Source: Siculibacillus sp. | GTDB lineage: Bacteria; Pseudomonadota; Alphaproteobacteria; Rhizobiales; Ancalomicrobiaceae | DNA length: 64,000 bases | Direction of reading: 5' to 3' | Assembly (NCBI GenBank): GCA_030247555.1 | Contig: JAOTSD010000008.1 | Coordinates: forward strand, 1 to 64,000 | In this document: piece after piece, positions 25,928-35,842 of the stretch | How the letters are laid out: each line of letters opens with the position of its first letter | How positions within the stretch are numbered: the stretch's first letter is position 1 | The notes under the pieces: generated by a model | Seen by the model: the letters and a program-made list of their open reading frames with translations, nothing else | Databases searched by the model: none | Told to the model about the DNA's origin: nothing | Program-made: the position numbers and the translations under genes

Positions 25928-27060
25928 ACCTGGCGCTGCGCGACATCCGTCACCACCTCGGCCGCTTCCTGATGACCGCCCTCGGCCTCGGCCTGCTGCT
26001 CGGCGTGGTGCTGTCGATGATCGGCATCTACCGCGGCCTGGTCGCCGACGCGCTGGCGCTGGTGCGGACGCCGGCCGCCGAGGTCTGGGTGGTGGAGACC
26101 GGCACCCGCGGGCCCTTCGCGGAGGGCTCGCGCATTCCCGGCGACACGCGGGAATCGATCGCCCGCCTCACCGGCGTCACCGAGACCGGCTCGATGACCT
26201 TCCAGTCGCTGGAGGCGAGCCATCGCGAGCGCAAGCTGCGTCTGCAGGTCGTCGGCTGGGAGCCCGGCCGGCTCGGCGGTCCGCCGGCGATCGCCGAGGG
26301 ACGCGGCCTCGCCCGCAGCCGCTTCGAGATCGTCGCCGACATCAAGACCGGCCTCGCCCTCGGCGAGCGCATCGACCTCGGCGGCGACACCTTCACCGTG
26401 GTCGGCACCACCCGCGGCGCCGTCTCCTCCGGCGGCGATCCGGTGGTGTGGATGGCGCTGCGCGACAGTCAGGTGCTGCAGTTCCGCCTGTCGCCCGCCC
26501 CGGCGCGACGCGAGGCGGCGCGCGGGCCGGTGGCGGCCGGCGCCCCCGACACGATCAACGCCGTGGTGGCGCGCGTCGCGCCCGGCGCCTCGGTCGAGGC
26601 GGTGGTCGAGGCGGCGAGGCGCTGGAAGCATCTCGCGGCGATGAGCCAGGACGAGCAGGAGACCATCCTCACCCGCTCGGTGGTGGAGAAGGCGCGTCAG
26701 CAGATCGGCCTCTTCACCACGGTGTTGTTGGTGGTCTCCACCGTGATCATCGCCCTGATCATCTACACCATGACCATGGACAAGATCCGCGAGATCGCCA
26801 CGCTGAAGCTGATCGGCGCGCCCGACGGCCGCATCGTCGGGCTGATCGTGCAGCAGGCGCTGGCGCTGGGGCTGATCGGCTTCACCGTCGGCGCGAGCCT
26901 GATCACCTCGGTCAAGGACCTCTTCCCGCGCCGCGTCGTCATGCTGCCGGAGGACGCCGCCTCGCTGGGGCTGGTGGTGGTGATCGTCTGCCTGGTGGCG
27001 AGCGGTCTCGGCGTCCGGCTGGCGCTGCGCGTCGATCCGGCGACGGCGCTGGGAGGCTGA
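25924..27060 (+). CDS. FtsX/MacB-like ABC transporter permease (DevC-like)
   Basis: 378 residues starting at GTG 25924, with GGAGG about 8 nt upstream. There is one N-terminal membrane helix (MTALGLGLLLGVVLSMIGIY), a large periplasmic MacB-type core domain (about 40-260), and three C-terminal helices including VLLVVSTVIIALIIYTMTMD and the REIATLKLIGAPDGRI coupling segment. These are the hallmarks of type VII (mechanotransmission) ABC permeases. It acts with the adaptor upstream and the ATPase downstream. Confidence 0.9.
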   Translation: MNLALRDIRHHLGRFLMTALGLGLLLGVVLSMIGIYRGLVADALALVRTPAAEVWVVETGTRGPFAEGSRIPGDTRESIARLTGVTETGSMTFQSLEASHRERKLRLQVVGWEPGRLGGPPAIAEGRGLARSRFEIVADIKTGLALGERIDLGGDTFTVVGTTRGAVSSGGDPVVWMALRDSQVLQFRLSPAPARREAARGPVAAGAPDTINAVVARVAPGASVEAVVEAARRWKHLAAMSQDEQETILTRSVVEKARQQIGLFTTVLLVVSTVIIALIIYTMTMDKIREIATLKLIGAPDGRIVGLIVQQALALGLIGFTVGASLITSVKDLFPRRVVMLPEDAASLGLVVVIVCLVASGLGVRLALRVDPATALGG

Positions 27061-27061
27061 G

Positions 27062-27781
27062 ATGAACGCAGACGCCCCCCGCCCGCTGGTCGAATGCCGC
27101 GGCCTCGCCAAGCACTACGGCGAGGGCGAAGCCCGCGTCGACGCCCTCAAGGCGGTCGATCTCGATCTGTGGCCCGGCGAGGTGGTCGGCCTGCTCGGCC
27201 CCTCGGGTTCGGGCAAGACGACGCTGCTCAATCTGATCGGCTGCATCGTCGAGCCCTCGGCCGGCACGCTCCACCTCGACGGCGAAACGGTGTGGCAGGG
27301 CAAGTGGCTGAGGCCGGATCTGAGGCGCCTGCGGCTCGAGAAGATCGGCTTCATCTTCCAGTTCCACAACCTCTTGCCGTTCCTCGACGTGAGCGAGAAC
27401 GTCGCCCTCGTCCTCGACATGGCCGGCCGGCCGAAGGCGGAGGCCCTCACCCGGGCCCGCGAACTCCTCGACTATCTCGAGGTCGGTCATCGCCGGACGG
27501 CCAAGCCCTCCTCGCTCTCCGGCGGCGAGGCGCAGCGCGTCGCCATCGCCCGGGCGCTGGCCAACCGGCCGCGCATCATCCTCGCCGACGAACCGACCGC
27601 GGCGCTCGACGGCGAGCGCGCCGGCATCGTCATGGACCTCCTACGCAAGGTGGCGGTGGAACAGTCGGCGACGGTGGTGGTGGTCACCCACGACGAGAAG
27701 ATCTGGGACCGCTTCGACCGCATCTTCGCGCTCCGTGACGGCCGGATCGTCACGCAGGATACACCGCGGCGACGGCCTTGA
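27062..27781 (+). CDS. ABC transporter ATP-binding protein (LolD/MacB/DevA type)
   Basis: 239 residues, starting 1 nt after the permease stop. It has Walker A GPSGSGKTT, the Q-loop within FIFQFHNLLPFL, signature LSGGEAQRVAIARAL, Walker B IILADEPTAALD and the H-loop VVVTHDEK. It is a complete ATPase of the group that powers mechanotransmission exporters and lipoprotein sorting. It forms an operon with the adaptor and permease genes. A weak 7-bp dyad (27770-27795) overlaps its end. Confidence 0.92.
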   Translation: MNADAPRPLVECRGLAKHYGEGEARVDALKAVDLDLWPGEVVGLLGPSGSGKTTLLNLIGCIVEPSAGTLHLDGETVWQGKWLRPDLRRLRLEKIGFIFQFHNLLPFLDVSENVALVLDMAGRPKAEALTRARELLDYLEVGHRRTAKPSSLSGGEAQRVAIARALANRPRIILADEPTAALDGERAGIVMDLLRKVAVEQSATVVVVTHDEKIWDRFDRIFALRDGRIVTQDTPRRRP

Positions 27782-27914
27782 AGGTCATGCCGTCGTCTCG
27801 CCACGCCGTCGGCGACACCGTTTGCGGCCTCACGGCAGGAGAGCTTGTCGGCGGTCGGGAAATCGGGCACGACCATTGTTCGGTGGCGCAGGGCCGCCGC
27901 GAGCGGGAGAGGCG

Positions 27915-28625
27915 ATGGAGACCCTCGGTCACGATATTCTCCTGGTCGACGACGACGGCGAGATCCGACGGCTCGTCGCCAAGCTCCTGCGCGAAGAAGG
28001 CCATCGAGTGACGACGGCGGGAAGCGCGGCCGAAATGCGCGAGGCGCTCGCTCACCGCAAGCCCGATCTCGTCTTGCTCGACGTCATGCTGCCGGGCACC
28101 GACGGGCTCACGCTCTGCCGCGAACTGCGCGCCTCCTCGTCGCTGCCGATCATCATGCTCACCGCCAAGGGTGACGACGTCGATCGGATCGTCGGGCTCG
28201 AGATGGGCGCCGACGACTATCTCGCCAAGCCGTTCCATCCGCGCGAACTCCTCGCCCGCATCCGCGCCGTGTTGCGGCGGGCGCGGCCGAGCGACGGCGG
28301 GGGAGCGAAGACCGGACGGGAGATCCGGTTCGCCGGCTGGCGGCTCGACACGGCGCGGCGCGAGCTCACCGACCCGCGCGGCGTCGTCATCGATCTGTCG
28401 ACCGGCGAATACGACCTGCTCCTCACCTTCCTGGAGACGCCGCAGCGGGTGCTGAGCCGCGAGCTGTTGCTCGACGCCACCCGCAACCGCGACGCCGAGC
28501 CGTTCGATCGGGCGATCGACGTGCAGGTGAGCCGGCTCCGGCGCAAGCTCGAGACCGCCGGCGAGATGATCAAGACGGTGCGCGGCGCCGGCTACCTCTT
28601 CCTGCCCGACGTCGATCGCTCGTGA
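27915..28625 (+). CDS. OmpR-family response regulator, probably metal-responsive
   Basis: 236 residues from ATG 27915 (GAGAGG upstream). The receiver domain has LLVDDDGEIRRL, phosphoacceptor LVLLDVMLPGTDGL, Thr in IIMLTAKGD and the KPFHPREL loop. The winged-helix domain ends with TVRGAGYLFLPD. It is followed by its kinase gene and then by the RND efflux genes, so copper or silver is the likely signal. It resembles the regulator at 22732 in layout, which suggests an old duplication of the pair. Confidence 0.9.
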   Translation: METLGHDILLVDDDGEIRRLVAKLLREEGHRVTTAGSAAEMREALAHRKPDLVLLDVMLPGTDGLTLCRELRASSSLPIIMLTAKGDDVDRIVGLEMGADDYLAKPFHPRELLARIRAVLRRARPSDGGGAKTGREIRFAGWRLDTARRELTDPRGVVIDLSTGEYDLLLTFLETPQRVLSRELLLDATRNRDAEPFDRAIDVQVSRLRRKLETAGEMIKTVRGAGYLFLPDVDRS

Positions 28626-28636
28626 GGAGAAAGGCC

Positions 28637-29977
28637 ATGCGCGCCTTCGGCTCCAGCCTCGCCGCCCGCACCATGCTGGTGCTGCTGCTCGGCATCGGCG
28701 CGGTGCATCTCCTGAGTCTCTGGACCTATCGCCACGCCCTCGACCGCGAGGCGGCAACGGCGGACGTCACCCGGCTCGCCGATCGGCTGCTCACCATCCG
28801 CCGCGCGGTGATGCGGGTGGTGCCGGCGGAGCGCGAGGCGGTGGCGCACGATCTCTCCGGCGGGGCGATCGACGCCCATTGGAGCCGCAGCGAGCATGCG
28901 GTCGCCGGCGGTCCGGGCAGCTCCGAACTCGGCGGCCTCGCCGAACGGCTGGCGGCGCTCGGCGACGATCTGGCGCCCGGCGACGTGGTGATCGGCGCCA
29001 ACCGCGATCACCACGACGACCCGCATCTCGCCGTCGTCTCGCTCGCCTTGCCCGATCGCACCTGGATCAACTTCTCGCTGGTCGAACAGACGGCGCGTTC
29101 CGAGAACGGTCACGGCACGCTCTTGTCGACCTCGCTGATGGCGCTCGGGGCGATGGTGCTGTCGATCCTCATGGTGCGCTGGCTGACGCGGCCGCTGCTC
29201 GGCTTCGTCGACGCGGCCCGCCGCATCTATCGCGGCGGCGAGACGGTCATGGTGCCCGAGGACGGGCCGACCGAGATCCGCACCCTCGCCGTCGCCTTCA
29301 ACGAGATGCAGCGCCGGATCAAACGGATGATCGACGACCGCACCCATGCGCTCGCCGCCGTCAGCCACGACCTGCGCACCCCGATCACCCGCCTCCGGCT
29401 GCGCCTCGGCGAGGTCGAGAGCGCCTCGACCCGTACCGCCATCTCCGGCGATCTCGACGAGATGGAGCGGATGATCGACCAGACGCTCGCCTATCTCGCC
29501 GGCGACCGCGACGACGAGCCGGTGAAGCCGGTCGACGTCGCGGCGATCCTCGCCACGCTCGCCGACGACCAGATCGACGCCGGCCGCCAGGTGACGCTCG
29601 ACGGCGCCCGCAGCGCGGTGATCGAGGGCCGGCGGCTGGGGCTGAAGCGCGCCTTCGCCAACCTCCTCGACAACGCGGTGAAATACGGCGACCGGGCCGA
29701 GGTCCACGTCACCGCCGAGACGGACGGCGTCACCGTCGCCATCGCCGACCATGGGCCGGGCATACCCCAGGCCGATCGCGCCCGGGTGCTCGATCCGTTC
29801 GTCCGGCTGGAGGCGTCGCGCAACCGCGACACCGGCGGCTGGGGCCTCGGCCTCGCCATCGCCCGCCGCGTCGTCGAAAGCCACGGCGGCACGCTCGAGC
29901 TCGCCGACAACACGCCGACCGGTCTCCTCGTCCGGGTGCGGCTGCCGATCACCCGGACCGGGATCCGGTCGAGCTGA
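28637..29977 (+). CDS. Membrane sensor histidine kinase
   Basis: 446 residues from ATG 28637, preferred because AGGAG lies 8-9 nt before it; a GTG at 28622 overlaps the regulator stop. Two membrane helices (about residues 13-29 and 155-175) bracket a His-containing periplasmic segment (IGANRDHHDDPHLAVV). HAMP, the phosphoacceptor box AVSHDLRTPITRLRLR, NLLDNAVKYG, DHGPGIP and GGWGLGLAIAR follow. His-rich periplasmic loops in such kinases can bind Cu or Ag, which suits the downstream RND genes. Confidence 0.9.
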   Translation: MRAFGSSLAARTMLVLLLGIGAVHLLSLWTYRHALDREAATADVTRLADRLLTIRRAVMRVVPAEREAVAHDLSGGAIDAHWSRSEHAVAGGPGSSELGGLAERLAALGDDLAPGDVVIGANRDHHDDPHLAVVSLALPDRTWINFSLVEQTARSENGHGTLLSTSLMALGAMVLSILMVRWLTRPLLGFVDAARRIYRGGETVMVPEDGPTEIRTLAVAFNEMQRRIKRMIDDRTHALAAVSHDLRTPITRLRLRLGEVESASTRTAISGDLDEMERMIDQTLAYLAGDRDDEPVKPVDVAAILATLADDQIDAGRQVTLDGARSAVIEGRRLGLKRAFANLLDNAVKYGDRAEVHVTAETDGVTVAIADHGPGIPQADRARVLDPFVRLEASRNRDTGGWGLGLAIARRVVESHGGTLELADNTPTGLLVRVRLPITRTGIRSS

Positions 29978-30060
29978 AACAAATTGTTACAGAACTGAAA
30001 TCCTGCGACGGGCGACGTCGGGCAGGGTCACGGTCGGAACAGTCCGCCACCGGATCCGCC

Positions 30061-31686
30061 ATGCACCGCAGCCTCGCCCTCGCCTCTCTCGTCCTCGCCC
30101 TCGTCACCACCTCGGCGGCCCGCGGCCACGACGGCCACGACCACGGCGCCCCGCCGCCGCCGGTCTCGGCCACGGTGGCGCCGCGCGCCGACGCGTCTTC
30201 CGCCGACCTCGAGATGGTGGTGGTGGCGCGCGGCGGGGCGCTGGAGATCCTGATCGACCGCTTCCGCGACAACCAGCCGGTGACCGACGCGGTCGTCGAG
30301 GTCGACGGGCCGGCGGGCGTGGTGAAGGCGACGGCCGAGGGCGGCGTCTTCCGCGTCCCCGCCCCTTGGGCCGAGCCGGGCCGCAGCGTCGATCTCGCGG
30401 TGACCGTGCAGGCCGGCGACGTCGTCGACGTCCTGACCGCGACGTTGAGCCTACCGCCGGCGGAGCCGAAGCCGGTCGCCGGATCGGTCGTCACGCCGGC
30501 TGAGGCGAGCGAGACCGGCGCGACGATGCTGCCCGACGGGTTCGGCGGTTGGGGGTTGGCGCTCGCGGGTTTCGCCGCCGGTCTCGTGGTCGCCGCGTCG
30601 TTCCGGCGCAGGGCCGTCGTCGCCACGGCATTGGCGGGCGTTTTCCTCCTCGGTCTCGCGCCGGGCGCGCCGACGCAGGCCGCCGAGACGCCGCGCGATC
30701 TGGCGCAGCGGTTTCCGGACGGTTCGCTCTTCGTGCCCAAATCGAGCCAGCGGATCCTCGGCCTGCGCACCCTCTTCACCGAGATCGCCGATCATCCGAC
30801 GACGGTGGAGCTGCCCGGCCGGGTCATTCCCGATCCCGACGGATCGGGCGTCGTGCAGCCGTCGCTCGCCGGTCGGCTCAAGCCGCCACCGGGCGGGTTC
30901 CCGCGGCTCGGCGCGGCGGTCGCGGCCGGCGACGTCCTCGCCTTCGTCGAGCCGGCGGTGGCGGCGGCCGACGTCACCACCCAGCACCAGCAGGCCCGTG
31001 AGCTCGACCAGCAGATCGCCCTGATGGAACGGCGGCTCGAACGCTATCGCCAGATCACGAACTCGATCACCCGCGCCCAGATCGAGGACGCCGAGGTCGA
31101 GCTGACCGGCTTGAAGGCCCGCCGCGCCAACCTCGAACGACGCGAACGCGCCTCGGAGGCGCTGGTCGCGCCGGTCTCGGGCGTGGTCGCGGCCGTCGCC
31201 GCCATCGCCGGTCAGATCGCCGAGCCGAACACGATCGTCTTCCGCATCGTCGATCCGCGCCGCTTCTGGGTCGAGGCGCTGGCCTACGAGGCCCATGCCT
31301 TCGCGCCCCGTGCCGACGGCCGGCCGGCGGGCGGCGAGAGCTTCCCGCTCGCCTTCGTCGGCAGCGGCCTCTCCGATCGGGCCCAGGCGGTGCCGGTGCA
31401 TTTCTCGGTCTCCGGCGAGGCCAAGGGCCTGCGCGCCGGACAACTGCTCACCGTGGCGGCGACGCTCGCCGAGACGCGCGGCGGCATCGCGGTGCCGCGC
31501 GCCGCCGTGTTGCGCGGCGCGAACGGCCGGTCGCTGGTGTGGGAACACACCAACCCGGAGCGCTTCGTGCCGCGCGAAGTCCGGGTCGAGCCGCTCGACG
31601 GCGAGCGGGTGCTGATCATCGCCGGCGTCGATGCGGGGCGACGGATCGTCACCGGCGGCGCCGAACTGCTCAATCAGATCCGGTGA
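30061..31686 (+). CDS. RND efflux periplasmic adaptor, CusB-like, with extra N-terminal module
   Basis: 541 residues. Residues 1-22 are a signal peptide, followed by a His-rich tag (GHDGHDHG) and a small beta-sandwich of FixH-like character (about 45-140). A membrane segment comes next (GWGLALAGFAAGLVVAASF), then a second signal-like hydrophobic stretch (TALAGVFLLGLAPGAPTQA, about 190-208). Only then does the CusB/CzcB adaptor begin, with lipoyl halves, a helical hairpin (QQIALMERRLERYRQI) and a barrel. It looks like two secreted proteins joined. An AT-rich island at 29977-30002, with CTGAAA repeated 21 nt apart, probably holds the promoter. No outer-membrane factor gene is present. Confidence 0.87.
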   Translation: MHRSLALASLVLALVTTSAARGHDGHDHGAPPPPVSATVAPRADASSADLEMVVVARGGALEILIDRFRDNQPVTDAVVEVDGPAGVVKATAEGGVFRVPAPWAEPGRSVDLAVTVQAGDVVDVLTATLSLPPAEPKPVAGSVVTPAEASETGATMLPDGFGGWGLALAGFAAGLVVAASFRRRAVVATALAGVFLLGLAPGAPTQAAETPRDLAQRFPDGSLFVPKSSQRILGLRTLFTEIADHPTTVELPGRVIPDPDGSGVVQPSLAGRLKPPPGGFPRLGAAVAAGDVLAFVEPAVAAADVTTQHQQARELDQQIALMERRLERYRQITNSITRAQIEDAEVELTGLKARRANLERRERASEALVAPVSGVVAAVAAIAGQIAEPNTIVFRIVDPRRFWVEALAYEAHAFAPRADGRPAGGESFPLAFVGSGLSDRAQAVPVHFSVSGEAKGLRAGQLLTVAATLAETRGGIAVPRAAVLRGANGRSLVWEHTNPERFVPREVRVEPLDGERVLIIAGVDAGRRIVTGGAELLNQIR

Positions 31687-31695
31687 GGCGGCGGC

Positions 31696-34600
31696 ATGTT
31701 CCAGTTCCTCGTCTCGCAGTCGCTGAAGAATCGGATCTTCGTCGTCGCGATCGCCGCGGCGCTGGTCGTGTGGGGCGCACTCACCGCCACCCGGCTGCCG
31801 GTCGACGTCTTCCCCGATCTCAACCGGCCGACGGTCACCATCATGACCGAAGCGGAGGGGCTGGCGCCGCCCGAGGTCGAGCAGCTCGTCACCTGGCCGA
31901 TCGAGACGCAGATGAACGGCCTGCCCGGCGTCTCGCGCGTCCGCTCGGTGTCGGGGGTGGGCCTCTCGATCGTCTACGTCGAGTTCGACTGGTCGACCGA
32001 GATCTTCCGCAACCGCCAACAGGTCGCCGAGAAGCTGACGCTGGTGCAGGCGCAGTTGCCGAGCGGCGTGGTGCCGCAGATGGGTCCGGTCGCCTCGATC
32101 ATGGGTCAGATCGTGCTGATCGCCGTCACCGGTAGCGACGCGGTCTCGCCGATGGAGCTGCGTGAGACCGCCGACTTCGTCCTCCGGCCGCGCCTCCTCA
32201 CCATCCCCGGCGTCGCCCAGGTCATCCCGATCGGCGGCGAGGTCCGCCAGTTCCGCGTCGCGCCGGACCCGGCGGCGATGCGGGCGCTCGGCGTCAACCT
32301 CGAGCAGATCGAGAAGGCGGTCGCCCGCTTCGGCACCAACGCCGGCGGCGGCTTCACCGACCAGTACAGCCGCGAATTCCTGATCCGCGCCATCGGACGC
32401 ACCAAGAGCCTCGCCAATCTCGGCGGCCTCGTCGTCGCCACGGTCGACGGCCGGCCAGTGACGCTCGAACAGGTCGCGACCGTCGATCACGCCGCCAAGC
32501 TGAAGCGCGGCGAGGCCGGGTTCATGGGGCGGTCGGCGGTGATCGTCTCGGTGGAGAAGCAGCCGGGCGTCGACACGGTGCGGCTGACCCGCGACATCGA
32601 GGCGGCGCTCGCCGATCTCGCGCCGTCCCTGCCGGCGGGGATCACGGCGAAGGACCTCCTGTTCCGGCAGGCGAACTTCATCGAGGCGTCGATCGGCAAC
32701 GTCGAGAAGGTGCTGCTGGAGGCGGTCGTCGTCGTCGCCTTCGTCCTCTTCGCCTTCCTGCTCAACGTGCGGACCACCGCGATCTCGCTCACCGCCGTTC
32801 CGGTGTCGATCCTGGTGACGGCGATCGTCTTCCACCTCGCCGGGCTCACCATCAACACCATGACGCTGGGCGGCCTCGCCATCGCCGTCGGTGAGCTGGT
32901 CGACGACGCGGTGGTCGACGTCGAGAACATCTTCCGTCGCCTGCGCGAGAACCGCGAGGCGGGCAATCCGCGCTCGATCTTCGACGTGGTGGTCGACGCC
33001 AGCCGCGAGGTGCGCTCCGGCATCGTCTACGCCACCATGATCATCGTGCTGGTCTTCGTGCCGCTCTTCGCCCTCGACGGCATCGAGGGGCGGCTCTTCG
33101 CGCCGCTCGGACAGGCCTATGTGGTGTCGATCGCCGCGAGCCTCCTGGTCTCGATCACGCTGACGCCGGTGATGGCCTATTGGCTGTTGCCGGGAATGAA
33201 GCGGCTCGACCACGCCGACGGCGCGTTGGTGCGCGTGCTCAAACGGGCGAATGCCCGGGCGCTCGCCTTCGTCTTCGCACGTCCCGCGCTGCCGCTCGCC
33301 GGCGCCGGGCTCGGCGTCGTCCTCGCCGTCATCGCCGCGACGCAGCTGCCGCGCACCTTCCTGCCGCCCTTCAACGAGGGCACGCTGACCATCAACCTCC
33401 TCTTCGATCCCGGCATCTCGCTCGCCGAGAGCCACCGCGTCGGCCTCGTCGCCGAGCGGCTGATCATGGAGGTGCCGGAGGTGAAGCTGGTCGGCCGGCG
33501 CACCGGCCGGGCCGAGCTCGACGAACACGCCGAGGGGGTCCACTCCTCGGAGGTCGAGGTCGATCTCCATGCCGGCGGCCGCTCGAAGGACGCGATCACC
33601 GCCGACATCCGCGCCCGCCTCGCGGTGCTGCCCGTCGCCACCAACGTCGGCCAGCCGATCTCGCACCGCCTCGACCACATGCTCTCCGGCGTGCGCGCCC
33701 AGATCGCGCTGAAGATCTTCGGCGAGGATCTCGACACGATGCGCGCCGTCGCCGCCGAGTTCCGCGACAAGCTCGCCACCGTCCCCGGCATCGTCGATCT
33801 GCAGGTCGAGAAGCAGGTGCGCATCCCGCAGCTCGAGGTGATCGTCGACTACCGCCGCGCCGCCCTGCACGGGCTGCAGCCGGCGGCGGTCACCGACCAG
33901 CTGGAGCGCCTCTCCAACGGCCGCCTCGTCAGCCGCGTCGTCGACGGCAATCGCCGCTTCGACGTGGTGGTGCGGCTCGAGGACAACCGGCGCATGACGC
34001 AGGCGCTCGGTGACATGCTGATCGAGACCCCCGAGGGCTGGATCCCGCTGCGCCAGATCGCCGACGTGGTCGAGACCGACGGTCCCAACCAGATCCTGCG
34101 CGAGAACGGCCATCGCCGCGTCGTCGTCTTCGCCAACACCTCGGGCGAGGCGAACATGGGCGAGGTGATCGGCCGCATCCGCGCCATCGTCGCGGCGACG
34201 CGGCTGCCGGAGGGGATCTCCACCGGGCTCGACGGCACCTTCCGGGCGCAGGAGGAGAGCATGCGCAAGATCGGCCTCCTGTCGATCGTGTCGCTGGTGC
34301 TGGTCGTCGCCATCCTGTGGAGCCGCTATCGCTCGGCGGTCTTCGTCGGCGTGATCATGGCGAGCGTGCCGCTCGCCCTCATCGGCTCGGTGGCGGCGCT
34401 GTGGATCGCCGGGCAACCGCTGTCGGTCGCCTCGATGATCGGCTTCGTGACGCTCACCGGCATCGCCACCCGCAACGGCATCCTCAAGATCAGCCACATC
34501 CTCAATCTGGCGATCCACGAGGGCCTGCCCTTCGGGCCGGAGCTGGTGGTCCGTGGCTCGCTGGAGCGCCTGACGCCGGTCTTGATGACCGCCCTCTCGG

Positions 34601-34842
34601 CCGGCGTGGCGCTGCTGCCGTTGATGATCGACGCCCATGCGCCGGGCAAGGAGATCCTCCACCCCGTCGCCGTCACCATCTTCGGCGGCCTCGTCACCGC
34701 CACCGCGCTCGACACGCTGGTGACGCCGGTGCTCGTCCTCTTGTTCGGTCGCCGCTCGCTGGAGCGCGCCGTCGCCGAGGCGCAGGCGGCCAGCACGACC
34801 GCATCGACCACCCCGTCCGCCCGTCCGCTCGAGGCCTACTGA
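31696..34842 (+). CDS. Heavy-metal RND efflux pump, CusA/CzcA-like
   Basis: 1048 residues, the usual family length, with twelve predicted membrane helices and two large periplasmic loops. The heavy-metal motif in helix four is [17 protein letters not shown] (residues 395-411), with Asp403, Asp404 and Glu410 for proton relay. The CusA-type ending [20 protein letters not shown] is intact. It follows the adaptor gene by 9 nt. The nearby multicopper oxidase, DUF411 protein and His-rich proteins favour Cu(I)/Ag(I); I could not assign the metal-binding methionines, so a divalent metal is possible. Confidence 0.92.
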   Translation: MFQFLVSQSLKNRIFVVAIAAALVVWGALTATRLPVDVFPDLNRPTVTIMTEAEGLAPPEVEQLVTWPIETQMNGLPGVSRVRSVSGVGLSIVYVEFDWSTEIFRNRQQVAEKLTLVQAQLPSGVVPQMGPVASIMGQIVLIAVTGSDAVSPMELRETADFVLRPRLLTIPGVAQVIPIGGEVRQFRVAPDPAAMRALGVNLEQIEKAVARFGTNAGGGFTDQYSREFLIRAIGRTKSLANLGGLVVATVDGRPVTLEQVATVDHAAKLKRGEAGFMGRSAVIVSVEKQPGVDTVRLTRDIEAALADLAPSLPAGITAKDLLFRQANFIEASIGNVEKVLLEAVVVVAFVLFAFLLNVRTTAISLTAVPVSILVTAIVFHLAGLTINTMTLGGLAIAVGELVDDAVVDVENIFRRLRENREAGNPRSIFDVVVDASREVRSGIVYATMIIVLVFVPLFALDGIEGRLFAPLGQAYVVSIAASLLVSITLTPVMAYWLLPGMKRLDHADGALVRVLKRANARALAFVFARPALPLAGAGLGVVLAVIAATQLPRTFLPPFNEGTLTINLLFDPGISLAESHRVGLVAERLIMEVPEVKLVGRRTGRAELDEHAEGVHSSEVEVDLHAGGRSKDAITADIRARLAVLPVATNVGQPISHRLDHMLSGVRAQIALKIFGEDLDTMRAVAAEFRDKLATVPGIVDLQVEKQVRIPQLEVIVDYRRAALHGLQPAAVTDQLERLSNGRLVSRVVDGNRRFDVVVRLEDNRRMTQALGDMLIETPEGWIPLRQIADVVETDGPNQILRENGHRRVVVFANTSGEANMGEVIGRIRAIVAATRLPEGISTGLDGTFRAQEESMRKIGLLSIVSLVLVVAILWSRYRSAVFVGVIMASVPLALIGSVAALWIAGQPLSVASMIGFVTLTGIATRNGILKISHILNLAIHEGLPFGPELVVRGSLERLTPVLMTALSAGVALLPLMIDAHAPGKEILHPVAVTIFGGLVTATALDTLVTPVLVLLFGRRSLERAVAEAQAASTTASTTPSARPLEAY

Positions 34843-34861
34843 CCCCATGACCGAGGCATCC

Positions 34862-35245
34862 ATGATCCGCCCTTCCACGTTCTTCGCCGCTCTCGCCCTC
34901 GCCGCGCTGGTCTCCGCCGCCCCGGCCGCCGCGCATCAGCCGCGGCTCGGTCCCCACGGCGGCGCGCTGGTCGACGCGGGAAGCCACCACCACGCCGAGC
35001 TGGTCGCCGACGGCAGCGCCACGGTCGTCGTCCATCTCTCCGACATGGCGGACGCGGCGGTGCCCTCGACCGGCTTCAAGGCGGAGGCGATCCTCGTCGT
35101 CGACGGCAAGCCGGTGCGCTTCGCGCTCGAGCCGGCCGAGCCGTCGCGCCTCGTCGGCACCGCGCCGGTGCCGGTGCCGAAGGGCGTCAAGGGCGCCGTC
35201 CGCCTCACGGGGCCGGACGGCGCCACAGCCCAGGCGAAGTTCTGA
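34862..35245 (+). CDS. Small secreted His-rich protein
   Basis: 127 residues from ATG 34862 (GAGG about 7 nt upstream; an in-frame ATG at 34847 is less likely). A signal peptide ends near PAAAHQ. The mature N terminus holds His residues in two groups (HQPRLGPHGG and GSHHHAEL), then a compact beta-rich domain. It resembles small periplasmic proteins often encoded beside copper RND systems, but I cannot name a family. A periplasmic metal-binding or chaperone role is inferred from location. Confidence 0.7.
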   Translation: MIRPSTFFAALALAALVSAAPAAAHQPRLGPHGGALVDAGSHHHAELVADGSATVVVHLSDMADAAVPSTGFKAEAILVVDGKPVRFALEPAEPSRLVGTAPVPVPKGVKGAVRLTGPDGATAQAKF

Positions 35246-35304
35246 TCCGTCGATCCCTGGACCGGCGCGACCCGAGCGCCGTCCGCAAGCGAAAGGCTCC
35301 AGCC

Positions 35305-35784
35305 ATGATCGAAAGACGCCGTTTTCTCTCCCTCGTCGGCGGCCTCGCCGTCGCCGCCACCCCGCTCGCCGCGATCGGCCCGGCGTGGGCTCGACCGTCG
35401 ATGAAGGTCCATCACGATCCGAGCTGCGGCTGTTGCGAGGCCTGGGTCGCCCATGTGCGGAAGGCCGGCTACGAGGCCCGGATCGAGGTCACCGACGACA
35501 TCGACGCGGTGAAGCGCCGCCTCGGCGTGCCGGCGTCGCTCGCCTCCTGCCACACCGCCGAGATCGACGGCTTTCTCGTCGAGGGCCACGTGCCCGCCGA
35601 GATCGTCGCCCGTCTCCTCGCCGAGCGGCCGGCGATCCGCGGTCTCGCGGTTCCGGGCATGCCGATCGGCTCGCCCGGCATGGAGACCCCCGGCATGGCG
35701 CCCGAGCCGTTCCGGGTGATCGCCTTCGCGCGCGACGGCCGGACGTCCGTCTTCGCCGACTTCCCGCGCGGCTGGGGCGGCTGA
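35305..35784 (+). CDS. DUF411 metal-binding protein
   Basis: 159 residues with a twin-arginine-like signal (ERRRFLSLVGGLAVAATPLA). The DUF411 domain follows: MKVHHDPSCGCCEAWVAHV holds the CGCC metal site, then CHTAEIDGFLVEGHVPAEIV and a Met/Pro-rich GMPIGSPGMETPGM. DUF411 proteins accompany copper and cadmium resistance genes and probably bind Cu(I) in the periplasm. It lies between the His-rich protein and the multicopper oxidase on the same strand. Confidence 0.88.
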   Translation: MIERRRFLSLVGGLAVAATPLAAIGPAWARPSMKVHHDPSCGCCEAWVAHVRKAGYEARIEVTDDIDAVKRRLGVPASLASCHTAEIDGFLVEGHVPAEIVARLLAERPAIRGLAVPGMPIGSPGMETPGMAPEPFRVIAFARDGRTSVFADFPRGWGG

Positions 35785-35842
35785 CCTCGTCCGCCCGCCC
35801 GCCCCCGCCCCTCCTCTCCCCCGCCTCCTCGGAGTTCCCGCC

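Noticed and set aside
27770-27795. 7-bp dyad after the ABC ATPase gene as a terminator
   Set aside because: The loop is 12 nt and there is no T-tract; it is too weak to call.
30451-34878. A very long open frame on the minus strand (over 1400 codons) opposite the RND genes
   Set aside because: It is the antisense shadow of GC-rich coding DNA: composed mainly of Arg, Gly, Asp and His with no domain, while the plus strand encodes clear CusB- and CusA-like proteins.
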